Source of the DNA: Shewanella loihica PV-4
GTDB taxonomy: Bacteria; Pseudomonadota; Gammaproteobacteria; Enterobacterales; Shewanellaceae
Reading direction: 5' to 3'
Assembly: GCF_000016065.1 (NCBI RefSeq)
Contig: NC_009092.1
Coordinates: 496,001 to 560,000 of the forward strand
Length of the DNA stretch: 64,000 nt
Numbering within the stretch: position 1 is the first letter of the stretch; the number at the start of each line of letters is the position of its first letter. Positions 37,654 through 45,499 of the stretch are shown in pieces. Under the pieces are notes generated by a model. The model saw only the letters and a program-made list of their open reading frames with translations. It was not told where the DNA came from and searched no databases. The position numbers and the translations under genes are program-made.

Positions 37654-37869
37654 TTATCTGAGTACCAAGTGTTATTGATGGCTGCCGTAGGTCATTGATT
37701 GGTATTTTTTAATTTATAATAAGGTGTTTGATTGACTCATTTTTAAGAAATAGCATTCCGGGCAAAGAGACATTGGTTTGGAAGTTCTATTTCTATTCTT
37801 TGCGTAGTTTTTTACTGGAGAGATTTTTGTATAGATAATGCTCAATGAGTCGTTAATTCTTGTAGCAGT

Positions 37870-38667
37870 TTACTTCCCATTCTTCTTGGCTCGTTTGCTC
37901 TCTCTGATCCACATGACTGAACCGTTGGTTTTTCGCATCTCGAATAGGTCTATGGCGGCGAAGAGATCGCTGAGTTTCTTGAAGCCATAGTTTCTTTGGT
38001 CGAATGAGCTGTGGTTCGAAATGTGAGAGCCGATGGGGCCGAGGCGTGACCAGCCGTCATCTTCTTCTGTTGCCTCAATTGCCTGTCGCAGTAGGTGAAT
38101 TAACTTGGTGTCACCTTTAAGGTTTTGTTTGCGTGGAACACTGGCTTTTGTGGTTGGCGTGGTGGTTTTTGCTTCTTTATCTGTTGCTGACTCAGTTACT
38201 TTCTCTATAGGCACTTCTACTTCGGTTTCAACTTCGGGTTCTGCGTCTAGGTAGAGGAAGCGAGAGCAGCTGTTGACGAAAGCGGTGGGGGCTTTACGTT
38301 CGCCAAAGCCGAATACCTTTTTGCCGTCTGAGAGCACTCTGGTGACTAAGGGAGTGAAGTCGCAGTCAGAGGAGATGAGGCACATGATATCTATATCTTT
38401 GGTGTATAAGATGTCCATGGCATCGATTACCAGTGCGATATCTGTGGCGTTCTTTCCTTTGGTCAGGTCGAACTGTTGAATAGGTTGAATGGCATATTCG
38501 TGCAGTATGTCTTCCCAGTGCTTCAGGCCTGGGCTTTTCCAGTTGCCGTAGGCTTTGCGAATACTCACCACGCCATGTTTGGCTAGCTCAGCCAGTATCA
38601 CGTCAAACTTTCTTGCCGGTGCGTTATCTGCGTCGATAAACACCGCTATTTTCGCTACGTCTTGCAT
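37870..38667 (-). CDS. NYN-domain protein with C-terminal LOTUS (OST-HTH) domain
   Basis: 265 residues. The N-terminal NYN/PIN-like nuclease domain (about 5-140) has the acidic motif VFIDADNAP (about 9-17), DIALVIDAMD (about 76-85) and SSDCDFTPLV (about 97-106), which would hold the metal-binding acids. A Glu/Thr-rich linker (about 145-190) leads to an OST-HTH/LOTUS RNA-binding domain (about 195-258, with RLGPIGSHISN). The layout is that of bacterial LabA-like proteins thought to act on RNA. Role unknown. GC content is intermediate. Confidence 0.85.
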   Translation of the reverse strand: MQDVAKIAVFIDADNAPARKFDVILAELAKHGVVSIRKAYGNWKSPGLKHWEDILHEYAIQPIQQFDLTKGKNATDIALVIDAMDILYTKDIDIMCLISSDCDFTPLVTRVLSDGKKVFGFGERKAPTAFVNSCSRFLYLDAEPEVETEVEVPIEKVTESATDKEAKTTTPTTKASVPRKQNLKGDTKLIHLLRQAIEATEEDDGWSRLGPIGSHISNHSSFDQRNYGFKKLSDLFAAIDLFEMRKTNGSVMWIRESKRAKKNGK

Positions 38668-38698
38668 CTGCTAGCCCCGAAATTGAAGTTGCTATTAG

Positions 38699-39073
38699 TT
38701 AGTTTTGATTTTTGACGGAAGAGAAGTAAAAACCGCAGACAGAGCCTATGATGGCACCAGAAAAGGCAAGAATTTCTGAGAAGTACTTATTTTCAAAAAT
38801 TGCTGCCTCAGCAATGATGATTAATAGGATTACTACAATAGCAATAGCCAGCAAGGGGGCGATTCGTTTGTTCATTCGCTCGGTTAGGGGCTCAGCTTTA
38901 CCTATGCCACCGCATGAGCCACACATCAGTCCATGCTGATTTTGTCTACGCCAGAAAGGGAGTTCGTTCTTCTTGGCACAGGCTTCACATGAACAATTAT
39001 CTTTGCCGTTGGTGCAGGTACCTGTCCCCGAGCAGTGTTGACAGTCATACAGGTTTACTTTGATTTCGTGCAT
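38699..39073 (-). CDS. DnaJ-type zinc-finger membrane protein
   Basis: 124 residues. CQHCSGTGTC, CSCEAC and CGSCGGIG form CxxCxGxG-like knuckles as in the DnaJ cysteine-rich domain. Two transmembrane segments follow, at about 72-90 (APLLAIAIVVILLIIIAEA) and 99-117. No J domain is present. It may act as a membrane-bound zinc-finger chaperone-like or redox protein. The start ATG 39073 is preferred because AAAGGA lies 9 nt upstream; the nearer ATG 39082 has that site too close. It is co-directional with the NYN gene. Confidence 0.68.
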   Translation of the reverse strand: MHEIKVNLYDCQHCSGTGTCTNGKDNCSCEACAKKNELPFWRRQNQHGLMCGSCGGIGKAEPLTERMNKRIAPLLAIAIVVILLIIIAEAAIFENKYFSEILAFSGAIIGSVCGFYFSSVKNQN

Positions 39074-39237
39074 CAAACTCATTCCTTTGAAAATGCCTTC
39101 AAGTGGTGCGTTGGAGCGTTGAGGGATTGGATAAGGGCGATTGCTCGTAGAGCGTTTATGAGCGCGAACCATGGATGGTGAGCTGGCACTTTTGCATGGA
39201 CGCAATTGCCTGTCGAAACGGTCCCCTTTCCCCCGGT

Positions 39238-39278
39238 GTGGTGTGGAACACCACGACTTTCGCCAAGCGTAGCTTGGC
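39238..39278. repeat. Cluster of two short palindromes
   Basis: Two adjacent inverted repeats in the 39.1-39.4 kb non-coding part: one with 7-bp arms GTGGTGT/ACACCAC, the other with 7-bp arms GCCAAGC/GCTTGGC. The cause is unknown; they may be part of a repeat element. Confidence 0.5.
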
Positions 39279-39717
39279 ATCAGGTATCAAAACAGCATCA
39301 GGGCTGTCATCCCTGTCATAGGCATCGCTACCGCCCGAAATTCTAGCTATTCCAGAGCGCGTAATATCCAATTAATGCTAATAAAAACAATGTTAAAGCT
39401 ATCATTCTGTCGCAGATAAAACCTTATCCAAGGTCAAAAACTATGCAGATTGGCTGAGCCAGAGCCAGAGAGGGGAGTTTGAGGTGAGGTGTGAAAGCTG
39501 TCCTTGCCTTATGCCGTCTCTCTGGTGAGAGCGGCGCCATCCCTGACATTCATTCGCATACTTTAGTAAGCGCTTAAATATTGTTTTAACAACAAAACAT
39601 TAACTTATCCTACAGTATCGCCGCCGCGCAAGGCAATAGTGAACAAGGCACCGCTTCGAAATGGTCGGGAGCCGTCAGATTAGTGTCGATGATGTTTTGC
39701 GGTGTTAGAGACTCTGA

Positions 39718-39739
39718 GAGTGTAACAAATGACACTTTT
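39718..39739. promoter_or_regulatory. HipB operator 1
   Basis: GAGTGTA and TGACACTTTT flank a 5-bp spacer; the dyad centre is at 39727.5. It is the most distal and weakest of four related operators. Confidence 0.65.
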
Positions 39740-39765
39740 GGCCCATTTGCTAACCCGAACAGATG

Positions 39766-39790
39766 AAAGGTGTATGATGTTACACTTTTT
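39766..39790. promoter_or_regulatory. HipB operator 2
   Basis: AAGGTGTA-TGATGT-TACACTTT; centre at 39777.5, exactly 50 bp from operator 1. Confidence 0.75.
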
Positions 39791-39815
39791 GCTCTATCGG
39801 TCTTGTTAATACTTA

Positions 39816-39839
39816 AAAAGTGTATGTTGCTACACTTTT
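39816..39839. promoter_or_regulatory. HipB operator 3
   Basis: AAAGTGTA-TGTTGC-TACACTTT; centre at 39827.5, exactly 50 bp from operator 2. Confidence 0.8.
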
Positions 39840-39865
39840 ATGTTGAATCATCCCTTTATCGTGGC

Positions 39866-39889
39866 TAAAGTGTAGCAAAGTACACTTTA
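39866..39889. promoter_or_regulatory. HipB operator 4
   Basis: TAAAGTGTA and TACACTTTA are perfect inverted arms with a 6-bp spacer; centre at 39877.5, exactly 50 bp from operator 3. It ends 10 bp before the hipB ATG and so covers the leader and likely the ribosome-binding region. Confidence 0.85.
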
Positions 39890-39899
39890 TGGTGATCTT

Positions 39900-40136
39900 A
39901 TGAGCTCCTCGTTAAACCAAGATTCGTTGGGATTACTGATTAAAACCCGCAGGAAGGAAGCGGCGCTGACTCAAGAGGTGGCGGCAATGTTGTGCGGTGT
40001 CACTAAGAAAACCTTGATTCGTGTCGAGAAGGGCGAAGATGTCTACATCTCTACCGTATTCAAGATACTTGATGGTCTGGGGATTCGGCTCGCTGTCGAG
40101 TCAAAGTCAGATGCCGGCTCAAGTGAGTGGTACTAG
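39900..40136 (+). CDS. hipB: HipB-type antitoxin and repressor
   Basis: 78 residues with a Xre-type helix-turn-helix (about 10-65: [19 protein letters not shown], then [12 protein letters not shown]). It would bind the toxin HipA and repress the operon by binding the four palindromic operators just upstream. The ATG at 39900 follows a weak GGTGAT. The stop codon lies 2 bp before the toxin start. Confidence 0.9.
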   Translation: MSSSLNQDSLGLLIKTRRKEAALTQEVAAMLCGVTKKTLIRVEKGEDVYISTVFKILDGLGIRLAVESKSDAGSSEWY

Positions 40137-40138
40137 CC

Positions 40139-41440
40139 ATGGCCGAATCACCAATCCTTGTGTTAGATATGCTACTTGGTGACCAGCTTATCGGCGCGTT
40201 GTCATTTGATCCAAGCGATGAGCGTTTTGCGGTCAGCTACACTCAAGCCTGGCAGCAAAGCGGTTTTCCATTATCACCTACGATCCCTTTGGATGGCTCG
40301 GGTAGCAGTACGCAAATTGCCATGTTTCTGGTTAATTTGCTGCCTGAGAATAAGGGGCTCGATTACCTTGTTGAATCGCTTGGTGTTGCAAAGGGCAATA
40401 CCTTTGCGCTCATCCGGGCCATTGGCCTAGATACTGCGGGTGCCATCGCCTTTTCTTCTAAAGGTTCTGCATTTCCACCGACAACACTCCGGACTATCAG
40501 TGACGATGAGATCGTTCAGCGACTGGAAGATCCTGAGTTCTGGCCGATGGAGATTTGGGATGGTAGACCCAGGCTGTCGGTGGCTGGGGTACAGTCAAAG
40601 TTAAATCTCTTCTTTAATGGTGAGGAGTTTGGCTTCGGTGAAGGAGCACTGTCATCGACACATATCCTGAAGTTTGAACAGCATCCGCATCTGGTCATCA
40701 ACGAGTTCCTTACTATGCGCTTGGCTAAGGCGCTGGCCTTGAAAGTCGCGAATGTCGAAATTCGTTGTTTTGGCCAGTATAAATCCTTGTGTGTCGAACG
40801 TTTCGATCGTCGCTATCTGGACGATGAAAACAGGGTGCAGAGGCGGCACATTATCGATAGTTGCCAAGCACTTGGTTTTAGCGTCAACAAGAAATATGAA
40901 CGTAACTTTGGTAGTGGACGGGATGTCAGGGATATTCGTGAAGGTGTCAGCCTGCCAAGGTTGTTTGGTCTTGCGAATCAATGTATTAATCCGGCTGCAG
41001 CCAAGCAGGATATGTTGCGGTGGACGCTGTTCAATTTATTGAGTGGCAATGCCGATGCCCATGGGAAAAACTACTCGTTTTTTATGACGCCTAACGGGAT
41101 GTTACCTACACCTTGGTATGACCTCGTTTGCGTGGCCTTATATGAGGATTTTGAACAAGAGTTGGCAATGGCGATAGATGATGAGTTCGATCCCAATAAG
41201 ATCTATGCCTATCAACTTGCCGCCTTTAGTGAAGAGGTGGGATTACCAAGAGCCTTAATCGTAAATAGCCTGGATAAGATGGTGGCTAAGATAAGGCTCG
41301 AAATTAATGGTGTCATCGCCATGCTCAAAGACTTGGACGAAGATGAGCAGGCTTTTGTGGAGGCATATAAGGCACAACTGCTGGCCAGATGCGAACGTTA
41401 TTCGGCGATCGCTCCTGAAATCAAGGCTATTGAGCTTTAA
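40139..41440 (+). CDS. hipA: HipA-type serine/threonine kinase toxin
   Basis: 433 residues. HipA kinases slow translation in persister cells; in E. coli the target is glutamyl-tRNA synthetase. The autophosphorylation loop AGVQSKL carries Ser153 and the catalytic Asp is Asp306 in SGNADAHGKN; the metal-binding Asp follows in TPWYDLVC (about 327). These match E. coli HipA Ser150, Asp309 and Asp332 in order, so the enzyme looks active. Tightly spaced 2 bp after hipB. A terminator-like hairpin follows at 41446. Confidence 0.92.
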   Translation: MAESPILVLDMLLGDQLIGALSFDPSDERFAVSYTQAWQQSGFPLSPTIPLDGSGSSTQIAMFLVNLLPENKGLDYLVESLGVAKGNTFALIRAIGLDTAGAIAFSSKGSAFPPTTLRTISDDEIVQRLEDPEFWPMEIWDGRPRLSVAGVQSKLNLFFNGEEFGFGEGALSSTHILKFEQHPHLVINEFLTMRLAKALALKVANVEIRCFGQYKSLCVERFDRRYLDDENRVQRRHIIDSCQALGFSVNKKYERNFGSGRDVRDIREGVSLPRLFGLANQCINPAAAKQDMLRWTLFNLLSGNADAHGKNYSFFMTPNGMLPTPWYDLVCVALYEDFEQELAMAIDDEFDPNKIYAYQLAAFSEEVGLPRALIVNSLDKMVAKIRLEINGVIAMLKDLDEDEQAFVEAYKAQLLARCERYSAIAPEIKAIEL

Positions 41441-41445
41441 CCCTT

Positions 41446-41477
41446 AACAGGCCATCGGCATCAGCCGAGCTGTTTTT
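41446..41477 (+). terminator. Terminator of hipBA
   Basis: AACAG and CTGTT outer arms with TCGGC and GCCGA inner arms form a hairpin followed by T residues, right after the hipA stop. Confidence 0.7.
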
Positions 41478-41509
41478 AATGATTAGGACAAATTTCCTTA
41501 AGTGGAGCT

Positions 41510-42568
41510 ATGGTATGGATACACAACATGTATGAAGATCTTATGCCGGTTTTGGTGATCGCCGTGACGCTGGCGTTGCTCGTTGCCGTCATGCTTTTTA
41601 TCGAGGGGCGACGTAAGCCGACCATAATGCCGGGCTGGCTCGATCTGCAGGGCTTTGAGCGCCTGTTCATCTACTGGGACGCGCCGAGCGCGAAGGAGTA
41701 TGGCGAAAAGCATCCCCGCCGTTATCAGCGTCTGCTCGAGGCCTGGCAAGATCTGCCGCCAGAGGAGGCCTGGTTTCATTACAACCTCTCCTGCATCGGC
41801 GTGACGCCTGTGGGGTCGAGTGTGCGTAGCGCGAAACGTTGGTGTCAGAAGGCCTGGCTGAAGAAGCAGGATGTTGAGGCGGCCTATCATCTGGGGATGA
41901 TGCAGCTCATGGGCTTGGGCGGGGCGCCGGAGTATCGCTCGGCGCTGACACTGTTTGAGGCGGCGGAGCAAGGGGGCATCATACGCGCCACTACCGCTCG
42001 CGGCCTGATGTTGCTGCGTGACCCTGGTTTTATGAATACTGGCTTTGTAAATACAGGCGATGGCAACTCATGTATAGGAGATTCTGGCTTAGCAGAGGAC
42101 TGGCCAATCGAGGTGCCCAAGGCGCAGCGCCACGGCGAGGCGCTGGCTTGCTTCACGGGGGCGTTTGAACAGGGCGATATGCTGGCGGCGCTTAACTTGG
42201 GTTACATGTTGGAGCATGGTCTTGGTTTAGATGCGGGTGCAGAAGCTGAAAGCGCGGCCAATCTGGATCGCGCCATCGAGAGTTATCTGCTGGCAGCAGA
42301 GGCCGGATTGCCGGCCGCTCAGTATCGTCTGTCTATGCTGTTTGAGGATCGCGGTGAACTGGTCGATGCCTACCGTTGGGCCTATATTGCAGCGGCCTGT
42401 TCTGAGTCCGACATTCCCATGGCCCGCAGCCAGAGGTTGGCGACCCTGCTGGACAGACGCACCCTGCAGCAGGCGCAGGAGTCGGCCAGGGTAACCGCCC
42501 ACAGGATAATGACGCCACGGGTGCTCGCCATGTTACATAACCTTAAGCATCTGCGCAGCGCGGCCTAA
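41510..42568 (+). CDS. Membrane-anchored Sel1-repeat protein
   Basis: 352 residues. An N-terminal membrane helix (about 13-31) is followed by Sel1/TPR-like repeats: AAYHLGMMQLMGLGG (about 124-138), AALNLGYMLEHGLGL (about 226-240) and AAQYRLSMLFEDRGE (about 266-280). Such repeats make protein-protein contact surfaces. GGAG precedes the ATG. It lies just outside the hipBA island in the same direction; codon use has returned to the host pattern. The partner is unknown. Confidence 0.82.
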   Translation: MVWIHNMYEDLMPVLVIAVTLALLVAVMLFIEGRRKPTIMPGWLDLQGFERLFIYWDAPSAKEYGEKHPRRYQRLLEAWQDLPPEEAWFHYNLSCIGVTPVGSSVRSAKRWCQKAWLKKQDVEAAYHLGMMQLMGLGGAPEYRSALTLFEAAEQGGIIRATTARGLMLLRDPGFMNTGFVNTGDGNSCIGDSGLAEDWPIEVPKAQRHGEALACFTGAFEQGDMLAALNLGYMLEHGLGLDAGAEAESAANLDRAIESYLLAAEAGLPAAQYRLSMLFEDRGELVDAYRWAYIAAACSESDIPMARSQRLATLLDRRTLQQAQESARVTAHRIMTPRVLAMLHNLKHLRSAA

Positions 42569-42702
42569 TCCTTTATCTGGCCTCTGTGCTAACGATCGGC
42601 TTTAACCAGAACAATTACCCATTTTTAAGATTTGCCTCAGCTTGCTTGGGTAGCATGGTGACTGTTTTGTGTCTGGAATGGTTATCAAAGGGAGCGAGTG
42701 GC

Positions 42703-43107
42703 ATGGGAAATCAGCATTTAAATGGGACTAAGCGTGGGCCTTGGATGGCGATTGGGGTGAGTCTGGCCGTGGTGGGCCTGATCGCGCTGCTGCTTATGAT
42801 GATGCCCAAGGGCTTTAAGGCGACCCATGAGGAGATAGGCAAGGGCACGCCAGCCCTGGTGTTTGTCTACGACCCTAATCTGGCGGTGAGCCATACTCAG
42901 ACAGAGCAGATGAACGAGGCGCGGGGCCACCTGGGCGATAATGTACTGTTTCTGCTTGCGAGAGTCGGCACCCCTGAGGGTGAGCAGCTGATCGCCAAAT
43001 ACCGCGCGGGTGCCGCCGAACTCCTGCTGTTTGACGGTTCGGGCAAGCTGGTTAAGCGCCAACTCGCGGTGCAAGACGCCAATCAGTTGATGCGCTGGGT
43101 ACGTTAA
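42703..43107 (+). CDS. Membrane-anchored thioredoxin-fold protein without a CxxC site
   Basis: 134 residues. A transmembrane helix (about 16-36) is followed by a thioredoxin-like domain: PALVFVYDPNLAVSHTQTEQMNE (about 49-70), then GDNVLFLLARVGTPEG and AELLLFDGSG strands. No CxxC or CxxS active-site motif is present, so it is probably a binding or scaffold version of the fold. The start ATG 42703 is preferred because GGGAGCG is 8 nt upstream. Confidence 0.65.
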   Translation: MGNQHLNGTKRGPWMAIGVSLAVVGLIALLLMMMPKGFKATHEEIGKGTPALVFVYDPNLAVSHTQTEQMNEARGHLGDNVLFLLARVGTPEGEQLIAKYRAGAAELLLFDGSGKLVKRQLAVQDANQLMRWVR

Positions 43108-43396
43108 TCCCTCGTTGGGCGCGTTTTCGAGCGCGCCGCCTATCTTTAATCGCTAATCCTTTAATACCAATTCTTTGCTGCTAGTTACTCAGTGCTAGCC
43201 ATTGTCCCTGCAGCTCGCCTTAACCTAAGTGTTTCCAGTTTGCTGAACATTTGTTAATCGAAAAAGTCGTTGTTGAAACCCGCTGGGGTGTTAAAATGCC
43301 GCTCGGCTTGCGGTTGCTGCTGTTTAACACGGCAACAAATACGCAGCCCCATAACTCCTAACATCTTATTTTTCCTGACTAATCATTAGAGTGTTT

Positions 43397-44563
43397 ATGA
43401 AACGGATTTTATGCTTGTCCCTGCTGGCCTTTTCTCAAATGGCCGCCGCCGTAGAGCCCCTGATTGAAACGCCAAAAGATATGCAGCCTACCTGGGTCGA
43501 TGAGATCCTGGACGTCTTCGGCGCCGACGGTGAGTTTGACGAGAGCAAGACCATAGACATGAGCTACCTGCCGACCGCCTATTACACGCCTGAGAAGAAA
43601 TTCGGCGTGGGCCTCCTGATGGTGGGCCTGTATAAGACAGATGGCGCGGCGCCCGAGGAGCAACCTTCCTCTTTGGTGCTGAACTCCTTCGTGTCGATGA
43701 ACAACTCCTACGGCGTCGAAGTGGAAAACATGACCTTCTTCAACGGCGGCAAGCAGCGTCTGCTGCTGGGGCTGGAGCTGCATAACGAGGCGTCTGTCTA
43801 CTACGGCCGTGGCATAGCAGACGGTAACATCGACAGCAATCACCATGAGTTCGACGAGCAGCTCTACAGCTTCACGCCGCGCTGGATGACCCAGGTGGCC
43901 GACAACTATTTTGTTGGTGTGGGCGTCGACTTCACCTACGCCAGTGCCGACAAGTTCACTCGGGTAGAGGGTGATATTCCCCTGCCATCCGACGGCATCT
44001 TGCCAAGCAACTTCAGCTCCGGCCTGGTGGTCACCAGCATCTATGATTCCCGCGACTACCGCCTCAACGCCACCAAGGGCTGGTTGTTCCAGCTCGATGC
44101 GGGCCTGTATCAAAACAGCGAGTACGACAGCTTCGCCAAGTATGACCTCGAGCTGGCCAACTATATCGATCTCAGCACCACCTCATGGCTTAGCCAGATG
44201 CCTGGCCTAATCGCCTGGCAGGTGCAGGGCCACTTCACCAGCGGCGATGTACCCTGGAACATGCTGCCGGATCTTGGCGGTTCCAGCGCCATGCGCGGCT
44301 ACATCAAGGGCCGCTACCGTGACAAGCAGATGATGATGGGCCAAGTCGAGTACCGTCTGCCTATCTTCCAGCGTTACGGCATGGTGTTCTGGGGCGGCGT
44401 GGGTAGCGTGGCCGACAAGGTGAGCGATCTTAACGATGAGCTGCTGACCTCTTACGGCACAGGTTTCCGCTTTAAGATCAAAGACAACATCAACCTGCGT
44501 CTGGATGTGGGTGTCGGCGAGAACGAGACCAACTTCTACCTCAACGTCAACGAAGTCTTCTAG
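43397..44563 (+). CDS. Omp85-type outer-membrane beta-barrel without POTRA domains
   Basis: 388 residues. A signal peptide (ends near AAAV) is followed by an acidic linker and then a 16-strand-like barrel with the conserved loop-6 motif MRGYIKGRYRDKQ (about 297-309), matching the (V/M)RG(F/Y) lid of BamA/TamA. It ends in Phe, as outer-membrane proteins do. No POTRA repeats are visible, so it resembles short D15/patatin-like barrel proteins. ATG 43397 is preferred. It is 2 bp from the DUF3108-like gene, which indicates one transcript. Confidence 0.85.
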   Translation: MKRILCLSLLAFSQMAAAVEPLIETPKDMQPTWVDEILDVFGADGEFDESKTIDMSYLPTAYYTPEKKFGVGLLMVGLYKTDGAAPEEQPSSLVLNSFVSMNNSYGVEVENMTFFNGGKQRLLLGLELHNEASVYYGRGIADGNIDSNHHEFDEQLYSFTPRWMTQVADNYFVGVGVDFTYASADKFTRVEGDIPLPSDGILPSNFSSGLVVTSIYDSRDYRLNATKGWLFQLDAGLYQNSEYDSFAKYDLELANYIDLSTTSWLSQMPGLIAWQVQGHFTSGDVPWNMLPDLGGSSAMRGYIKGRYRDKQMMMGQVEYRLPIFQRYGMVFWGGVGSVADKVSDLNDELLTSYGTGFRFKIKDNINLRLDVGVGENETNFYLNVNEVF

Positions 44564-44565
44564 CC

Positions 44566-45378
44566 ATGACAGTGCTGCCTGTTCGCTTGTGTGTTAACGC
44601 CAAGCCTATGCTTGTCGCCTCGGCCGTTGTTGCGGCCCTGGCTTTGAGCCAGTGCGCGAAGGCGGACGAGACTCAGATCCGTGATGCACAAGACAAGGCT
44701 GTTATCGATGCGGCCCCTAAGCAAAAGCCACAGTGTACTCGCCGCTCGGATTACGATATCTATCTCAGCGGCATACACACGGGCACCATGAGCCGCACCG
44801 AGCAGTGGCAGGGCAAACGCGCGGTAGTGACTTCAAACAGTGAGGCCAGCATCTTAGGCATTGGCACCCGCTATCGGCAGCGGGCCGAACTCAGCTGGTC
44901 GGAGACCACAGAGGAGTGGATCACCCAGGCGTTTCATCAGCAGGTGAGCGGCTTTCGCGCCAGAGACATGCAGGTGCGCTTCAGTCAGAATGGCCGCGCC
45001 GCGCGGGTGGATCTGGATGGTGAGGTGACCGACTATCACTCCAAAGACAATGCCCTGCGGGATGTGGACACCCTGGCGATAGAGATGCGCCGGCTATTGA
45101 TGCAGGGCAGGCACCAGTTTGCCCTGGTTCGTCAGGCGTCAGATGCCATGGAGCCCTATCAATTCTATGTTAAGGCTCCGCAAGCCGCCGAAGTGGCGCC
45201 TTGGGGCCAATTGATGTTGGTGCCAGTGGAACAGACTGGTGCCGAAGAGGTGACCTACTACTTCGCTCCCGAGCTGGACTATCAGCTGATCAAGGCGCGC
45301 TATCACGGCATCTTGCTGCAGGGCCTTATCGAGCTGAACCATTACAGCTCAAGTTGCGACTTGGCCCCCTCGGCGTGA
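44566..45378 (+). CDS. DUF3108-like exported protein
   Basis: 270 residues with a signal peptide ending near KADE. The central body resembles DUF3108: RRSDYDIYLSGIHTGTMSR (about 59-77), a series of beta-strands, and YYFAPELDYQLIKARYHG (about 230-247). The role of DUF3108 proteins is unsettled. The start codon is 2 bp after the stop of the Omp85-type gene; the pair is probably an envelope module in which this lipid- or envelope-binding domain serves the barrel. Confidence 0.75.
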   Translation: MTVLPVRLCVNAKPMLVASAVVAALALSQCAKADETQIRDAQDKAVIDAAPKQKPQCTRRSDYDIYLSGIHTGTMSRTEQWQGKRAVVTSNSEASILGIGTRYRQRAELSWSETTEEWITQAFHQQVSGFRARDMQVRFSQNGRAARVDLDGEVTDYHSKDNALRDVDTLAIEMRRLLMQGRHQFALVRQASDAMEPYQFYVKAPQAAEVAPWGQLMLVPVEQTGAEEVTYYFAPELDYQLIKARYHGILLQGLIELNHYSSSCDLAPSA

Positions 45379-45410
45379 GTCGCCCGCTTTCTTTCCTAAT
45401 CCAAGCTCAG

Positions 45411-45475
45411 CGCCCAAGATAAACGCCTAACATAAACGCTCAAGATAAACGCCCAAGATAAACGCCTAGCTTAAG
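45411..45475. repeat. Five tandem copies of a 13-bp unit
   Basis: The unit CGCCCAAGATAAA is repeated at 45411, 45424, 45437, 45450 and 45463 (the last diverged). It fills the gap between two convergent genes, an ordinary place for slippage-prone repeats. Confidence 0.85.
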
Positions 45476-45499
45476 CGACTAATTTAACCCAAGAGCCTG

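Larger units (their letters stand above)
39074..39899. other. Non-coding, palindrome-rich island segment and hipBA promoter
   Basis: About 826 bp without a convincing gene. The left part (about 39110-39390) holds several inverted repeats: GTGGTGT-GGA-ACACCAC (39238-39254) and GCCAAGC-GTA-GCTTGGC (39262-39278). It also has the segment GGTGAGCTGGCACTTTTGC (39178-39196), which looks like a dispersed intergenic repeat of this genus. The right part (39718-39889) holds the four hipBA operators. The segment 39400-39717 shows only AT-rich stretches and no structure I can name. Confidence 0.6.

Noticed and set aside
39082-39280. Upstream extension of the zinc-finger membrane protein
   Set aside because: The extra residues look like read-through of the palindrome-rich stretch, and a good ribosome-binding site points to the start at 39073.
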